Shown here: one piece after another, positions 25,932-35,413 of the stretch | Layout of the letters: the number at the start of each line of letters is the position of its first letter | Numbering within the stretch: the stretch's first letter is position 1 | Assembly (NCBI GenBank): GCA_013215105.1 | Contig: JABSPL010000189.1 | Span: forward strand, 1-64,000 | Direction: 5' to 3' | Source of the DNA: Flavobacteriaceae bacterium | GTDB taxonomy: Bacteria; Bacteroidota; Bacteroidia; Flavobacteriales; Flavobacteriaceae | Length of the DNA: 64,000 nucleotides | Position numbers and translations under genes: made by a program | The notes under the pieces: generated by a model | Seen by the model: the letters and a program-made list of their open reading frames with translations, nothing else | What the model was told of the DNA's origin: nothing | The model's database searches: none

Positions 25932-28082
25932 ATGAATTTAAAATTAAAAACTTATATCTTGTCAGTATTTATATTACTTTCATGCTCTAAAAATACTGAC
26001 ACAGAAATCAATGCACCTAAGTCTACTATAGATTTTAGTTATACTATCGTAGGTGTAATTGAAGATTCTAGCTATATTTCTGCAAAAGAAAACACGGCAA
26101 AAAGATCAGTTGACAATATTGAGGCAACTATGACTATAGTCAATCAATCTACTCTTGTTTCCGAAGATATAGATATTATAGTAAGTTTTGATACTAGTAA
26201 TATGACTATTTCATCTAGCTTTTATACTATGCTAGCTTATGGTACTTACAAAATAAGTCTTAATATGACTTATATGGACTATACTTACACGAGTGAAGAA
26301 TCGCTAGTTGTTATAGACGAAAACTACAGCGGACCTACCAATCTTATAATAAAACCCGTAATAGGAGACCTAAATGTAGACTTTACTACAGATAAAAGGA
26401 CTACTATGAAGTTTGACTATTCTAGTTATGACATGTCTAGTATCTCTTATCCTAGGATAGGTTATTCTATCAATGGAGGTAGCGAGGTTATAGTAGCTCT
26501 TAACACACAAATAGAAGCTGAGTTAGATATTAACGAAGTTTATTTGGACTTAGCAGATGGAACTCATAATATAAAATTAAGATTTTTTGACGGAGCTTTT
26601 CTTATAGGAAAGTCTGTAGAAGCACAAGAAGATGTAGCTGTTTTATCTACAGGATTATCTATAGCCTATATAGATATAGAGCCTATATACACTACCTTTT
26701 CGGCTAACTCTTCAGGTGATGGTAGTAATTTATCTATAGAATTAAGCATCCCTCAGAGTATTATAGATATAGTAGAAGGAATAAATAATTTGGATTACAA
26801 CATACAACTATATGGAGGGAATAACGATCTTATAACACCTAGTAGTACTAATATATCACAAGGAATCTATAATTATCTAAACGTTAGTTTTAATGTTTTT
26901 AACCACGAAGAAACATCTTTCTTATTTACTTTTACAGACTCTATAGATGACTCTGTAGTAGCTAGTGTAGTCTTTGAAAATATTATTATAAAAAATGAAA
27001 TAGTAGTGCTACAAGAAGCTTTAAGTATAGCCGACAATACTATAAATCATCAGGACTACAGAGGGTCTGTAACTATAAATATTGTAGACACTCTTGGCAC
27101 CCCCGTAAATGGAGTTAAAATACACAATCAGAAAAAAGAAGACACATACTTAGGTATTACTAATAATTTATCAACTAACCAAGGAAGCTCTTATTTCTGG
27201 CATAATAAAGGTGTATTTACTATAGTTTTGGAAAAAGAAGAAAAGATAGTTCAGCAAATAGTTAACCTAACAGAAGGGGAAGATAAAATAATAGATATAC
27301 TTTGGCTAAGCAGCGACAAAGAGTATATAAACGACTATATATTTCTTAGAGATTTGAGAAATATGAACCAAGCTATTATTGATCCTATAATAAATAATGA
27401 TAATGTTTGGGCTAAAGACCTTAAGGACATAACAACTAGCGACATAGAAGCTATTTTAAATAATTTAAACACCGAAAACAATTCAAATTCTCCTGGAGAT
27501 ATAATTGAACTGAATAGTGTTTTTGACACAAACATAAACAGAATAACTAGGTTTTGTATAGAAAGTATAGGTTTGACAGATATTCCTGAATCTATAGGTA
27601 ATATGACTGAACTTACCTATTTGACTATCAGAAACACCAATATTACAACTATTCCTAACGAAATAGAAGGACTTACTAAGTTAGAAATACTTCTTCTGGA
27701 CCGTAATGACTTGAACTACATACCTCCTGGGATTGGGAATTTAAGCTCTCTTTTAGAATTGTATATATACCAAAACGAGCTAACTAGTGTTCCTGAAGAA
27801 TTTTGGAATATGACTAACCTAGAGAGAATAGATATAGATGACAATAACTTATTGTTTTTATCTACCAATGTCAAAAACTTAGTTAACCTAAAAGTATTGT
27901 ATATGGATGGAAACGCTTTTACCGATATCCCAATAGAAGTTAGTTACTTGACCAACTTAGAACAATTATATGTAAGAAGAACAAATATTACTTGCTTACC
28001 TCAAGAAGTATGGGATATGAATAGTGATTTCGGAACTAATATATTTGAAGATTTACCTGGAAAACCAACCTGTACTCCTTAA
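25932..28082 (+). CDS. Leucine-rich-repeat lipoprotein A
   Basis: A 716-residue predicted lipoprotein: signal MNLKLKTYILSVFILLSC with Cys18 as the lipid-modified residue. The body is a series of beta-rich segments (about 30-520) that I do not recognise, containing VIGDLNVDF and GTHNIKLRFFDG. It ends in six 23-residue leucine-rich repeats from residue 548 to 685, of the form IPxxIxNLTxLxxLxLxxNx, and a C-terminal cap ending in a Cys. It is followed 11 nt later by a paralogue of the same design. Surface exposure and a binding role are inferred from the LRR array and lipidation. I start at the ATG at 25932, since the upstream TTG lies in a promoter element. Confidence 0.85.
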   Translation: MNLKLKTYILSVFILLSCSKNTDTEINAPKSTIDFSYTIVGVIEDSSYISAKENTAKRSVDNIEATMTIVNQSTLVSEDIDIIVSFDTSNMTISSSFYTMLAYGTYKISLNMTYMDYTYTSEESLVVIDENYSGPTNLIIKPVIGDLNVDFTTDKRTTMKFDYSSYDMSSISYPRIGYSINGGSEVIVALNTQIEAELDINEVYLDLADGTHNIKLRFFDGAFLIGKSVEAQEDVAVLSTGLSIAYIDIEPIYTTFSANSSGDGSNLSIELSIPQSIIDIVEGINNLDYNIQLYGGNNDLITPSSTNISQGIYNYLNVSFNVFNHEETSFLFTFTDSIDDSVVASVVFENIIIKNEIVVLQEALSIADNTINHQDYRGSVTINIVDTLGTPVNGVKIHNQKKEDTYLGITNNLSTNQGSSYFWHNKGVFTIVLEKEEKIVQQIVNLTEGEDKIIDILWLSSDKEYINDYIFLRDLRNMNQAIIDPIINNDNVWAKDLKDITTSDIEAILNNLNTENNSNSPGDIIELNSVFDTNINRITRFCIESIGLTDIPESIGNMTELTYLTIRNTNITTIPNEIEGLTKLEILLLDRNDLNYIPPGIGNLSSLLELYIYQNELTSVPEEFWNMTNLERIDIDDNNLLFLSTNVKNLVNLKVLYMDGNAFTDIPIEVSYLTNLEQLYVRRTNITCLPQEVWDMNSDFGTNIFEDLPGKPTCTP

Positions 28083-28093
28083 AAAACAAAATT

Positions 28094-30199
28094 ATGTTAA
28101 AAAAAATAAGCTTTTTATTAATATTACTAGTTTTATTTTCTTGTAAAGAAGATGAAACCAGTAATGATTTTGAAGGAGACATAAATATAGAATTCAATTA
28201 CACTTTAGCTTCTAACGTCTCTCAGTTGATATCAACATCGAACAAAGGAGATATAAAACAAGCTAATAGAACTTCAGAAGGTGTAATGGCTAATATGACT
28301 ATAACCGATACTAGCGATAATAGTCAAACTATCACAAGTATAATAGTCTACCTAGATACAGATACATTTACAGTTTCTTCTCCTTTCGAGATATCTCTAA
28401 AACCAGGTACTTATAGTTTTCTTGTAACTTTCAATTACCTTAATTACGATTATATAGGCGTATCTACTGCCAATGTTACAGTTTCTGACGGAAATACCCA
28501 AGCTGTAAACATCAGCTTTTCTCCCGTTATAGGCGATGCAAATCTGGAATATACTATAAGTAACCTATCTACTTTACTGTTCGACTACGACACTAGTTTA
28601 CTTACAGATGTTTCGATTCCTAAAATAGGATATGCTATAGATAGTGATCCTGAAATAATAATAGAATTAAATACAATTTTAGAAGCAGGATTAAATCAAG
28701 TATATATCAACCTTGCAAATGGAAATCATAATATAAAGCTAAGATTTTTTGACGATAATGTGCAGATAGGAAAATCTATAGTATCCCAAGAGACTATCAA
28801 TTACTCGCCTGGTAGTACACATACTATGGATATAGTGCCTCTGACTGCCGACCTTAGTATAACAACTACTAGTGACGGAGGAGATTTAGAGATGAATTTG
28901 GAGCTGCCATACGATATAGTAGGAGGTATTACAGGCAAAACAGATATAACTGCCGATATAAAAATAACAGGTACACTAACAGGAACTTCCTTAGGCAACC
29001 TAACTTTTACAGACAACTCAGTTTCGTACTCTGGCTCTGTAACTATGACTGATATATACTACGAAAATGTTAATATATTTATAACTCTTTATGACGGAGC
29101 TAATGAGATTTTTAATATTGTATATAGCAATATAACTATAAACAATCAGGAAACAACTATAACTCAACCTATAGGAGTACCCGTAGAAGCTATAAAATCG
29201 GATAAGATATTTGGTTCTGTTTTACTAAAAACAGAAGATATATTTGGCATAGGTGTCAATAATATTAATATTTATATTGATGGAAACTTATTAGGTTCTA
29301 CTGGCACACTAACCACTGGTAGTAGTGGTTTATATCAATTTACTCACGAAAGTGGAATTTTCACTATAGAACTAAGCAAAGCTGGTAAAACCATGCAACA
29401 AGTTGTTTATCTGGCTCCTTTGGAAGTTAAAAATATATCTTTTGATTGGTTCGATAATGCTCACGACTACCTCATAGATTATAAAGTTATTAGAGATCTT
29501 TATAATTTGAATACTGAAGCCGTAGATGCTTTAATTACCTGGGACTGGGATAAAGAACTGTCTAATATAACTCTAAATAATTGGAAAAATATTATATCGC
29601 AATTTAGCGCAAACAATACTCTTTTTGATTCTAACGACAGAATAACTAAATTAATTATAAAGAATATAGATATAGCCATATTACCCAGTTCTATAGGTAA
29701 TATGACAGAGTTAAATAATTTGACAATTAGAGGGACTCAAATAGCAGAAATACCTAACGAAATAGAAGGTCTTACTAAATTAACTAAGTTAAAACTGTAT
29801 AACAATAAAATAACAACTCTTCCTTCTGGAATAGGGAATCTAAGTTTATTAAGACAACTACATATACAAGATAATAAATTAACTGAAATCCCTGATGAGA
29901 TATGGAACTTAACAAATCTAACAAATATTAAACTCTCATCAAATGACTTAACCATGATACCTTCTGATATTCAAAACTTGATTAATTTACAAGTATTATA
30001 TCTTAGCGATAATCATATTATGGAAATACCTTTAGAGATATCTAATCTTAGTAATTTAAAAAAACTTTATGTAGAAGACTTACCTATAGATTGTTTATAT
30101 CAACAAATATGGAATATGAGAACTTCGGGTAATTTTAACACTACAATAACAGGGATAACATACAAAAATTGGGGGGCGAACCAAACAATATGCCCTTAG
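28094..30199 (+). CDS. Leucine-rich-repeat lipoprotein B
   Basis: A 701-residue paralogue of the preceding gene. The signal MLKKISFLLILLVLFSC has Cys17, followed by KEDE. This acidic stretch after Cys resembles the lipoprotein export signal that sends Bacteroidota lipoproteins to the cell surface, so display outside the cell is likely. The beta-rich middle shares VIGDANLEY, IGYAID and GNHNIKLRFFDD with lipoprotein A. Six 23-residue leucine-rich repeats run from about residue 527 to 664. Repeat backbone positions are conserved with A, but the exposed variable positions differ strongly, suggesting different partners. It is in an operon with A, 11 nt apart. Confidence 0.85.
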   Translation: MLKKISFLLILLVLFSCKEDETSNDFEGDINIEFNYTLASNVSQLISTSNKGDIKQANRTSEGVMANMTITDTSDNSQTITSIIVYLDTDTFTVSSPFEISLKPGTYSFLVTFNYLNYDYIGVSTANVTVSDGNTQAVNISFSPVIGDANLEYTISNLSTLLFDYDTSLLTDVSIPKIGYAIDSDPEIIIELNTILEAGLNQVYINLANGNHNIKLRFFDDNVQIGKSIVSQETINYSPGSTHTMDIVPLTADLSITTTSDGGDLEMNLELPYDIVGGITGKTDITADIKITGTLTGTSLGNLTFTDNSVSYSGSVTMTDIYYENVNIFITLYDGANEIFNIVYSNITINNQETTITQPIGVPVEAIKSDKIFGSVLLKTEDIFGIGVNNINIYIDGNLLGSTGTLTTGSSGLYQFTHESGIFTIELSKAGKTMQQVVYLAPLEVKNISFDWFDNAHDYLIDYKVIRDLYNLNTEAVDALITWDWDKELSNITLNNWKNIISQFSANNTLFDSNDRITKLIIKNIDIAILPSSIGNMTELNNLTIRGTQIAEIPNEIEGLTKLTKLKLYNNKITTLPSGIGNLSLLRQLHIQDNKLTEIPDEIWNLTNLTNIKLSSNDLTMIPSDIQNLINLQVLYLSDNHIMEIPLEISNLSNLKKLYVEDLPIDCLYQQIWNMRTSGNFNTTITGITYKNWGANQTICP

Positions 30200-30230
30200 A
30201 ATCAGAACTAATTTAACCTACATTATAATT

Positions 30231-30299
30231 TTATTTATTACCCCTAGCTTTCATTTTCTCTTTGTAGAATACCTTGTCAGCTATATAAACAATATTTAA
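30231..30299 (-). pseudogene. C-terminal remnant of a second DUF4442 gene
   Basis: Twenty-two codons and a stop read LNIVYIADKVFYKEKMKARG, matching the last residues of the intact DUF4442 protein at 31511-32029 (TVYIADKAYYKEKLKAKKK). The match ends upstream at a stop codon. Most nucleotide differences are at third positions, so the fragment comes from an old paralogue rather than a fresh duplication. Confidence 0.65.
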
Positions 30300-30310
30300 C
30301 TAAAAAGCGT

Positions 30311-30342
30311 AATTAGTAATTCATAATTATGAATTACTAATT
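30311..30342. repeat. Perfect 32-bp palindrome
   Basis: AATTAGTAATTCATAA is followed at once by its exact reverse complement, with no loop. It covers the stop codon of the glycosyltransferase gene (TAG at 30337-30339). No T run follows on either strand, so a standard terminator is unlikely; a protein-binding site, a cruciform or an mRNA 3'-end stabiliser are alternatives. Confidence 0.8.
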
Positions 30343-31509
30343 GTAAACAGACAATAACTCCCTAGAAGTAATGTTCCAGTTATATTTACTTTCTACACTC
30401 TTACGTGCATTTGCACCTAATTTATGTATTAAGTTATTGTTTCTATACAATTCTAGTATTTTACTAGCCATATCCTTACTATCACCAGCTCTAAAAACTA
30501 AACCACAATTCTCGTCGTTTATCACCTTTTTCTGAGCTGTACAGTCACTTACTAATACAGGCTTACCTAACGACATATATTGAAATATCTTATTTGCATA
30601 AGTAGTATCGTGATGAATATTACGGTGTATAGGACACAAACAAACATCGCTTGCCGATATATAAGAAGCAAAACTATCTGGCGACTGCCAACCTTGTAAA
30701 TCCACATTATCTTCTATTCCTAGCTCTATTATCATAGACTCTAATTCTTCATTAGCCTGCCCCAAGACTACCAGTTTTATATTTTGTATATCTTTTTTTA
30801 CTATATTTATAGCTTGTAAAACATCTAACAAACCTCTTCTCTTACCTGTATCACCTATATAAAGTAGAGTGAAATCATCTTTGTATTTGTCTACTATCTC
30901 TTTGTTTATTTCAGCATTTTCATAAAAACTCTTCATAACGGTATTGGGTACTATTACAAACTTTTGGGAAGTAACTTTATATTTCATTACATAATAATAA
31001 GAAGCTTCCTTAGCTACAACTATTACTTTATCGGCTTTGCGTATATATTTTTGTTCGAAAGAAGCCCAAGTTTTTAAATTTATAAGATATTTACCGATAC
31101 CTTTTTGCAGATGAGGGTAATATTTCATTATCTCAGGGCGGTTTTCGTGTAAGTCCAACACAATTCTTTTATTGGTTTTATTAGCCCAAAAAACAGCTCT
31201 AACCACAACCATATCGTGTATATGTATAGTGTCTATATTATGTTTTTCTATAAAGTTTTTAATGCTTTTCTTTAATATAATATGATAAAAAGGAAAAGTA
31301 TAAGCCAATGCCGAAAGTTTATAAACCAATCGACTAAACCTATGTCTATAAACTTTTATACCGTTTATTATTTCAAATTCGGGTAACAAACCAGTATAGT
31401 CTATACAATACAAAAACACATTATGCCCTTGTTCTATCAGCGATACAGCCTCGTTTTCGACTCTTGGGTCTGGCGGAAAACTATCGTCCAGTATCATGGC
31501 TATATTCAT
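30337..31509 (-). CDS. Glycosyltransferase family 4 protein
   Basis: A 390-residue GT-B glycosyltransferase. The N-terminal acceptor domain begins MNIAMILDDSFPPDPRVENEA. The C-terminal nucleotide-sugar domain has TLLYIGDTGKRRGLLDVL, LQGW and the donor-loop region YANKIFQYMSLGKPVLVSDC, where the usual Glu before YMS is Gln. It is cytoplasmic or membrane-associated and probably adds a sugar to an envelope polysaccharide; the sugar is unknown. The gene begins 1 nt after the DUF4442 gene and is likely co-transcribed with it. It ends in the 32-bp palindrome. Confidence 0.9.
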   Translation of the reverse strand: MNIAMILDDSFPPDPRVENEAVSLIEQGHNVFLYCIDYTGLLPEFEIINGIKVYRHRFSRLVYKLSALAYTFPFYHIILKKSIKNFIEKHNIDTIHIHDMVVVRAVFWANKTNKRIVLDLHENRPEIMKYYPHLQKGIGKYLINLKTWASFEQKYIRKADKVIVVAKEASYYYVMKYKVTSQKFVIVPNTVMKSFYENAEINKEIVDKYKDDFTLLYIGDTGKRRGLLDVLQAINIVKKDIQNIKLVVLGQANEELESMIIELGIEDNVDLQGWQSPDSFASYISASDVCLCPIHRNIHHDTTYANKIFQYMSLGKPVLVSDCTAQKKVINDENCGLVFRAGDSKDMASKILELYRNNNLIHKLGANARKSVESKYNWNITSRELLSVYN

Positions 31510-31510
31510 A

Positions 31511-32029
31511 TTATTTCTTCTTTGCTTTTAGTTTTTCTTTATAATAAGCTTTATCGGCTATATAAACGGTTTTGGTAAGTTCGGCAAACACTACAGAACC
31601 ATCTTTATTGGTTATATTTAATTTCTTAACCAGATACATTTTATCATTTTCAGAAACCTCCTTCTTTATATCTTCTATTTCTTTATCGGTAAACAAAAAA
31701 TCGACATAAGCAGTCTCCCTAGCAGGAGCTTTGAAGTTTATAGTAACTTCCTTATCCCAAACTACATAGTTTTTACCCAATATATCCATTAGTTGTATCA
31801 TATAAACAGGGTCGGTCGCCGAGGACATACTTCCTCCGAATATACTACCTACATAGTTCATATTCTTATATGTTAAGGGTATTTTCACTTTTATATTCAT
31901 CAAATCCTCTGTTATATAATAAATACGAGCAGTAGTCCTACGATACATAGGGCTGTAGTTAAAACCGTATTTATAAAGAATCTTTTTAGAAATAAATTTC
32001 TCTAGGATAGGTAATATTTTTGAATACAT
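31511..32029 (-). CDS. DUF4442 hotdog-fold protein
   Basis: A 172-residue protein of the DUF4442 family, related to hotdog-fold acyl-CoA thioesterases. Family features are the N-terminal PMYRRTTARI, the central SIFGGSMSSATDPVYMIQL, where the hotdog helix packs, and VTINFKAPARETAYVDF. No catalytic residue can be named with confidence; thioesterase activity is inferred from the fold. It has its own -7 promoter element and precedes the glycosyltransferase by 1 nt. A decayed C-terminal copy of such a gene lies beyond the glycosyltransferase at 30231-30299. Confidence 0.85.
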   Translation of the reverse strand: MYSKILPILEKFISKKILYKYGFNYSPMYRRTTARIYYITEDLMNIKVKIPLTYKNMNYVGSIFGGSMSSATDPVYMIQLMDILGKNYVVWDKEVTINFKAPARETAYVDFLFTDKEIEDIKKEVSENDKMYLVKKLNITNKDGSVVFAELTKTVYIADKAYYKEKLKAKKK

Positions 32030-32052
32030 ATATGTTTTTGTTTATCGATTCA

Positions 32053-32060
32053 CAAATATA
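32053..32060 (-). promoter_or_regulatory. -7 element for the DUF4442 gene
   Basis: TATATTTG on the minus strand, 23 nt before the ATG and just after the carB terminator; no -33 TTTG at the usual distance. Confidence 0.4.
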
Positions 32061-32072
32061 ATTTATTTCACA

Positions 32073-32112
32073 AAAAAAAGTGAACTTAAAATCATTATTA
32101 AGTCCACTTTTA
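32073..32112 (-). terminator. Intrinsic terminator of carB
   Basis: On the minus strand AAAAGTGGACTTAA pairs with TTAAGTTCACTTTT (one G:U), followed by T8. Confidence 0.9.
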
Positions 32113-32135
32113 AATTATTATATTATAAATATCTT

Positions 32136-34979
32136 TTACTTACTCAAATACATCTTCCTTCTAGAATACAATTCATAAAACTGGTCATCTTTAAGATCAT
32201 CTATAAACAAAATACTCTCTCCTGTACTTTTCATTTCAGGCCCTAGTTTTTTGTTCACATTAGGGAATTTGTCAAACGAGAATACTGGTTGCTTTATGGC
32301 ATAACCTTCTAGTTTAGGATTAAAATCAAAATCAGTTACCTTAGCTCCCAACATTACTTTAGTAGCGTAGTTCACATAAGGTTCTTTGTATGCTTTCGAT
32401 ATAAAAGGAACAGTTCTAGATGCTCTAGGGTTTGCTTCTATTATATAGACTATATCGTCCTTTATTGCAAATTGTATATTGATAAGCCCTACCGTTTTAA
32501 GAGCTAAAGCTATCTTTTTGGTATAGTCCTTTATCTGCTGCATCACAAACTCACCCAAGTTAAAAGGAGGCAAAGTAGCATTAGAATCGCCCGAATGAAC
32601 TCCACAAGGCTCTATATGCTCCATTATTCCTATTATATAGATATTCTCTCCGTCGCAAATAGCATCGGCTTCTGCCTCTATGGCTCCGTCTAGGTAATGG
32701 TCTAATAGTAGTTTGTTATTAGGTATTTTTCTCAGCAAATCAACTACATGCTCTTCTAACTCTTCTTTGTTTATTACTATTTTCATCCCTTGACCACCCA
32801 ATACATACGAAGGCCTAACCAAAATAGGGAAGTTCAAAGTATCAACTAAAGCCAAAGCTTCTTCACTAGTTTCTGCTATTCCATATTCTGGGAAAGGAAT
32901 ATTAAGTTCTTCTAATACTTCCGAAAAACGACCTCTATCTTCGGCCAAGTCTAAGGCTTCAAAACTGGTTCCTATTATTTTAATTCCGTGCTTTTCTAGT
33001 TTTTCAGCAAGCTTAAGAGCTGTCTGACCTCCTAACTGAACTATTACTCCTTCAGGGTTTTCATGCTTTATAATATCGTAAATATGTTCCCAGAAAACTG
33101 GTTCAAAATACAATTTATCAGCAGTATCAAAATCGGTCGATACAGTTTCAGGATTACAGTTTATCATTATGGTTTCGTAGCCCATCTCCTTAGCTGCAAG
33201 TATACCATGTACGCAACAGTAGTCAAATTCTATCCCCTGCCCTATTCTGTTAGGCCCAGAACCTAGTACTATTATTTTCTTTTTATCAGAAACTTTACTT
33301 TCATTATCGGCAATAGAACCACTTTTCAGAGTCATTTTATTTTCGAAAGTAGAATAATAATAAGGAGTATTAGCTTCAAACTCGGCTGCACAAGTGTCAA
33401 CTAGTTTATAAACTCTTTTTATGTCTAGCTCTTCTCTTTTCTTATAAACCTGACTTTCTAAGATTCTAAGAACGTGAGCTATTTGCCTGTCGGCAAATCC
33501 TTTTTGTTTAGCTTCCAAAAGCAAAGAATAAGGAATATTGTCCAAATTATAATTAGACATTTCTTTTTCTAAAACATATATTTCTTCGTATTGACGCAAG
33601 AACCATAAGTCTATTTTGGTAATATCGTGAATAGTATTTATAGAAATACCCATCTGTATAGCATCGTAAATAACGAAAACTCTATCCCAGCTAGGGTTTT
33701 TCAATTTATCTACAATAGTATCGTAACTTCTTTCTCCTTTACCATCGGCACCAAGTCCATTTCTTTTTATTTCCAAAGACTGAGTCGCTTTGTTCAAAGC
33801 CTCCTGGAACGAACGACCTATACCCATAACCTCTCCTACCGATTTCATTTGTAAACCTATAGTCCTATCAGAACCTTCAAATTTGTCGAAATTCCATCGA
33901 GGTATCTTTACTATTACATAGTCAAGAGTAGGCTCAAAAAGAGCCGAAGTATTACCTGTTACTTGGTTTTCTAATTCGTCTAAGTGATAACCCAAAGCTA
34001 GTTTGGTAGCTATCTTAGCAATAGGATAACCAGTAGCCTTCGATGCTAATGCCGAAGAACGAGAAACTCTAGGGTTTATTTCTATGGCGATTATATCTTC
34101 TTTTTCGTCGGGGCTAACAGCAAATTGTACGTTACAACCACCTGCAAAATCACCTATCGAACGCATCATATGTATAGCGTAGTCACGCATTCTTTGGTAA
34201 GTAGTGTCACTAAGAGTCATAGCAGGAGCTACAGTAATAGAGTCACCGGTATGAATTCCCATAGGATCCATATTTTCGATAGTACAGATAATTATTACAT
34301 TATCGTTTTTATCTCTTAATAGTTCTAATTCGTATTCTTTCCAACCCAAAAGAGCTTTATCTATAAGAACTTCGTGTATAGGACTAGCTTCCAAACCACG
34401 AGCCAGTAGCATATCAAAGTCTTCCTTTTGGTAAACTATAGAAGCACCTGAACCACCAAGAGTAAACGAAGGACGTATAACCAACGGGAAACCATATTCC
34501 TGAGCTATTTCTTTACCTTTTAAGAAAGAGTTAGCAATAGTCGAAGGAGCCATAGGAATACCTATTTTTATCATCAAGTTTCTAAACTTCTCTCTATCTT
34601 CGGTTACTTTTATAGCCTCTATATCGACTCCTATAAGTTTTACATTATAGTCCTCCCAAATACCTTTTTCATCAGCTTCTATACACAAGTTAAGAGCGGT
34701 CTGTCCTCCCATGGTAGGCAATACAGCGTCTATATCGTGTTTTTTTAATATCTCTATAATTGATTTAGTAGTAAGAGGCTTCAGGTAAACATTGTCCGCC
34801 AAACTAGGGTCGGTCATTATAGTTGCGGGGTTCGAGTTTATAAGAGTTACCTCTATGCCTTCTTCTCTAAGCGAGCGTATAGACTGAGTTCCCGAATAGT
34901 CAAACTCGCAGGCCTGACCTATAACTATAGGTCCTGAACCTATTATTAATACTGATTTTATATCTTTTTGCTTTGGCAT
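32136..34979 (-). CDS. carB: Carbamoyl-phosphate synthase large subunit
   Basis: CarB makes carbamoyl phosphate from bicarbonate, ammonia and two ATP for arginine and pyrimidine synthesis. The 947-residue protein has both ATP-grasp halves: the first with LIGSGPIVIGQACEFDYSGTQ, the second repeating VLGSGPNRIGQGIEFDYCC from about residue 570, and PSYVLGGQGMKIV in the second half. E. coli CarB has about 1,073 residues; the missing part corresponds to the C-terminal methylglyoxal-synthase-like allosteric domain, so UMP and ornithine control through it should be absent. I recall this short form as usual in Flavobacteriia. The small subunit is not in the window. Confidence 0.96.
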   Translation of the reverse strand: MPKQKDIKSVLIIGSGPIVIGQACEFDYSGTQSIRSLREEGIEVTLINSNPATIMTDPSLADNVYLKPLTTKSIIEILKKHDIDAVLPTMGGQTALNLCIEADEKGIWEDYNVKLIGVDIEAIKVTEDREKFRNLMIKIGIPMAPSTIANSFLKGKEIAQEYGFPLVIRPSFTLGGSGASIVYQKEDFDMLLARGLEASPIHEVLIDKALLGWKEYELELLRDKNDNVIIICTIENMDPMGIHTGDSITVAPAMTLSDTTYQRMRDYAIHMMRSIGDFAGGCNVQFAVSPDEKEDIIAIEINPRVSRSSALASKATGYPIAKIATKLALGYHLDELENQVTGNTSALFEPTLDYVIVKIPRWNFDKFEGSDRTIGLQMKSVGEVMGIGRSFQEALNKATQSLEIKRNGLGADGKGERSYDTIVDKLKNPSWDRVFVIYDAIQMGISINTIHDITKIDLWFLRQYEEIYVLEKEMSNYNLDNIPYSLLLEAKQKGFADRQIAHVLRILESQVYKKREELDIKRVYKLVDTCAAEFEANTPYYYSTFENKMTLKSGSIADNESKVSDKKKIIVLGSGPNRIGQGIEFDYCCVHGILAAKEMGYETIMINCNPETVSTDFDTADKLYFEPVFWEHIYDIIKHENPEGVIVQLGGQTALKLAEKLEKHGIKIIGTSFEALDLAEDRGRFSEVLEELNIPFPEYGIAETSEEALALVDTLNFPILVRPSYVLGGQGMKIVINKEELEEHVVDLLRKIPNNKLLLDHYLDGAIEAEADAICDGENIYIIGIMEHIEPCGVHSGDSNATLPPFNLGEFVMQQIKDYTKKIALALKTVGLINIQFAIKDDIVYIIEANPRASRTVPFISKAYKEPYVNYATKVMLGAKVTDFDFNPKLEGYAIKQPVFSFDKFPNVNKKLGPEMKSTGESILFIDDLKDDQFYELYSRRKMYLSK

Positions 34980-35049
34980 AATATATTATTTTATAAAATA
35001 TCAACTACTGTAAATCAATTAGTTACCTTTGTTTATTTTAGGTAAATAT

Positions 35050-35082
35050 AAAAAAAAAGTGTTACTAATAAAAGTAACACTA
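35050..35082 (-). terminator. Intrinsic terminator of rpmH
   Basis: AGTGTTAC and GTAACACT arms around a 7-nt loop, followed on the minus strand by a run of T10. Confidence 0.9.
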
Positions 35083-35107
35083 TATATATTTTAACGAATT
35101 AAATTCA

Positions 35108-35266
35108 TTATTTTTTATGTCTTGGCTTAGAAGAAACAGAAACGTTCTTTCTTCCTTTAGCTCTTCTTCTAGCTAATACTTTTCTACCACTAGCAGACGA
35201 CATTCTTTCTGTAAATCCGTGCTTATTTCTTCTTTTTCTCTTAGATGGTTGGTATGTTCTTTTCAT
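35108..35266 (-). CDS. rpmH: 50S ribosomal protein L34
   Basis: A 52-residue, strongly basic ribosomal protein. The translation opens [20 protein letters not shown] and continues [20 protein letters not shown], which is unmistakable for L34; the C-terminal tail [10 protein letters not shown] is slightly longer than the E. coli protein (46 residues). The gene is flanked by a full promoter (35330-35359) and a strong terminator, so it is a single-gene unit. In many bacteria rpmH neighbours rnpA and dnaA; here it does not, as is common in Bacteroidota. Confidence 0.97.
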   Translation of the reverse strand: MKRTYQPSKRKRRNKHGFTERMSSASGRKVLARRRAKGRKNVSVSSKPRHKK

Positions 35267-35329
35267 TTCTTATCTATTAAATATATTCTTTTAGTATCTT
35301 AGTGCTTTTTTGTCCTTAAAATGCGTTGG

Positions 35330-35359
35330 CAAATATACAATTAATTTAGTTCTATCAAA
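35330..35359 (-). promoter_or_regulatory. Promoter of rpmH
   Basis: On the minus strand TTTG, an 18-nt spacer and TATATTTG; the -7 element lies 63 nt before the ATG, giving a leader of about 58 nt. Confidence 0.75.
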
Positions 35360-35413
35360 ATAGAAATGATTTTTTTTTTGACAACTTATCTAGTAATCTT
35401 AATTATATAATAA

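Noticed and set aside
30231-31570. The DUF4442 remnant as a recent attachment-site duplication from an integrated element
   Set aside because: Differences are spread over third codon positions and no integrase is nearby; a fresh att duplication would be identical.
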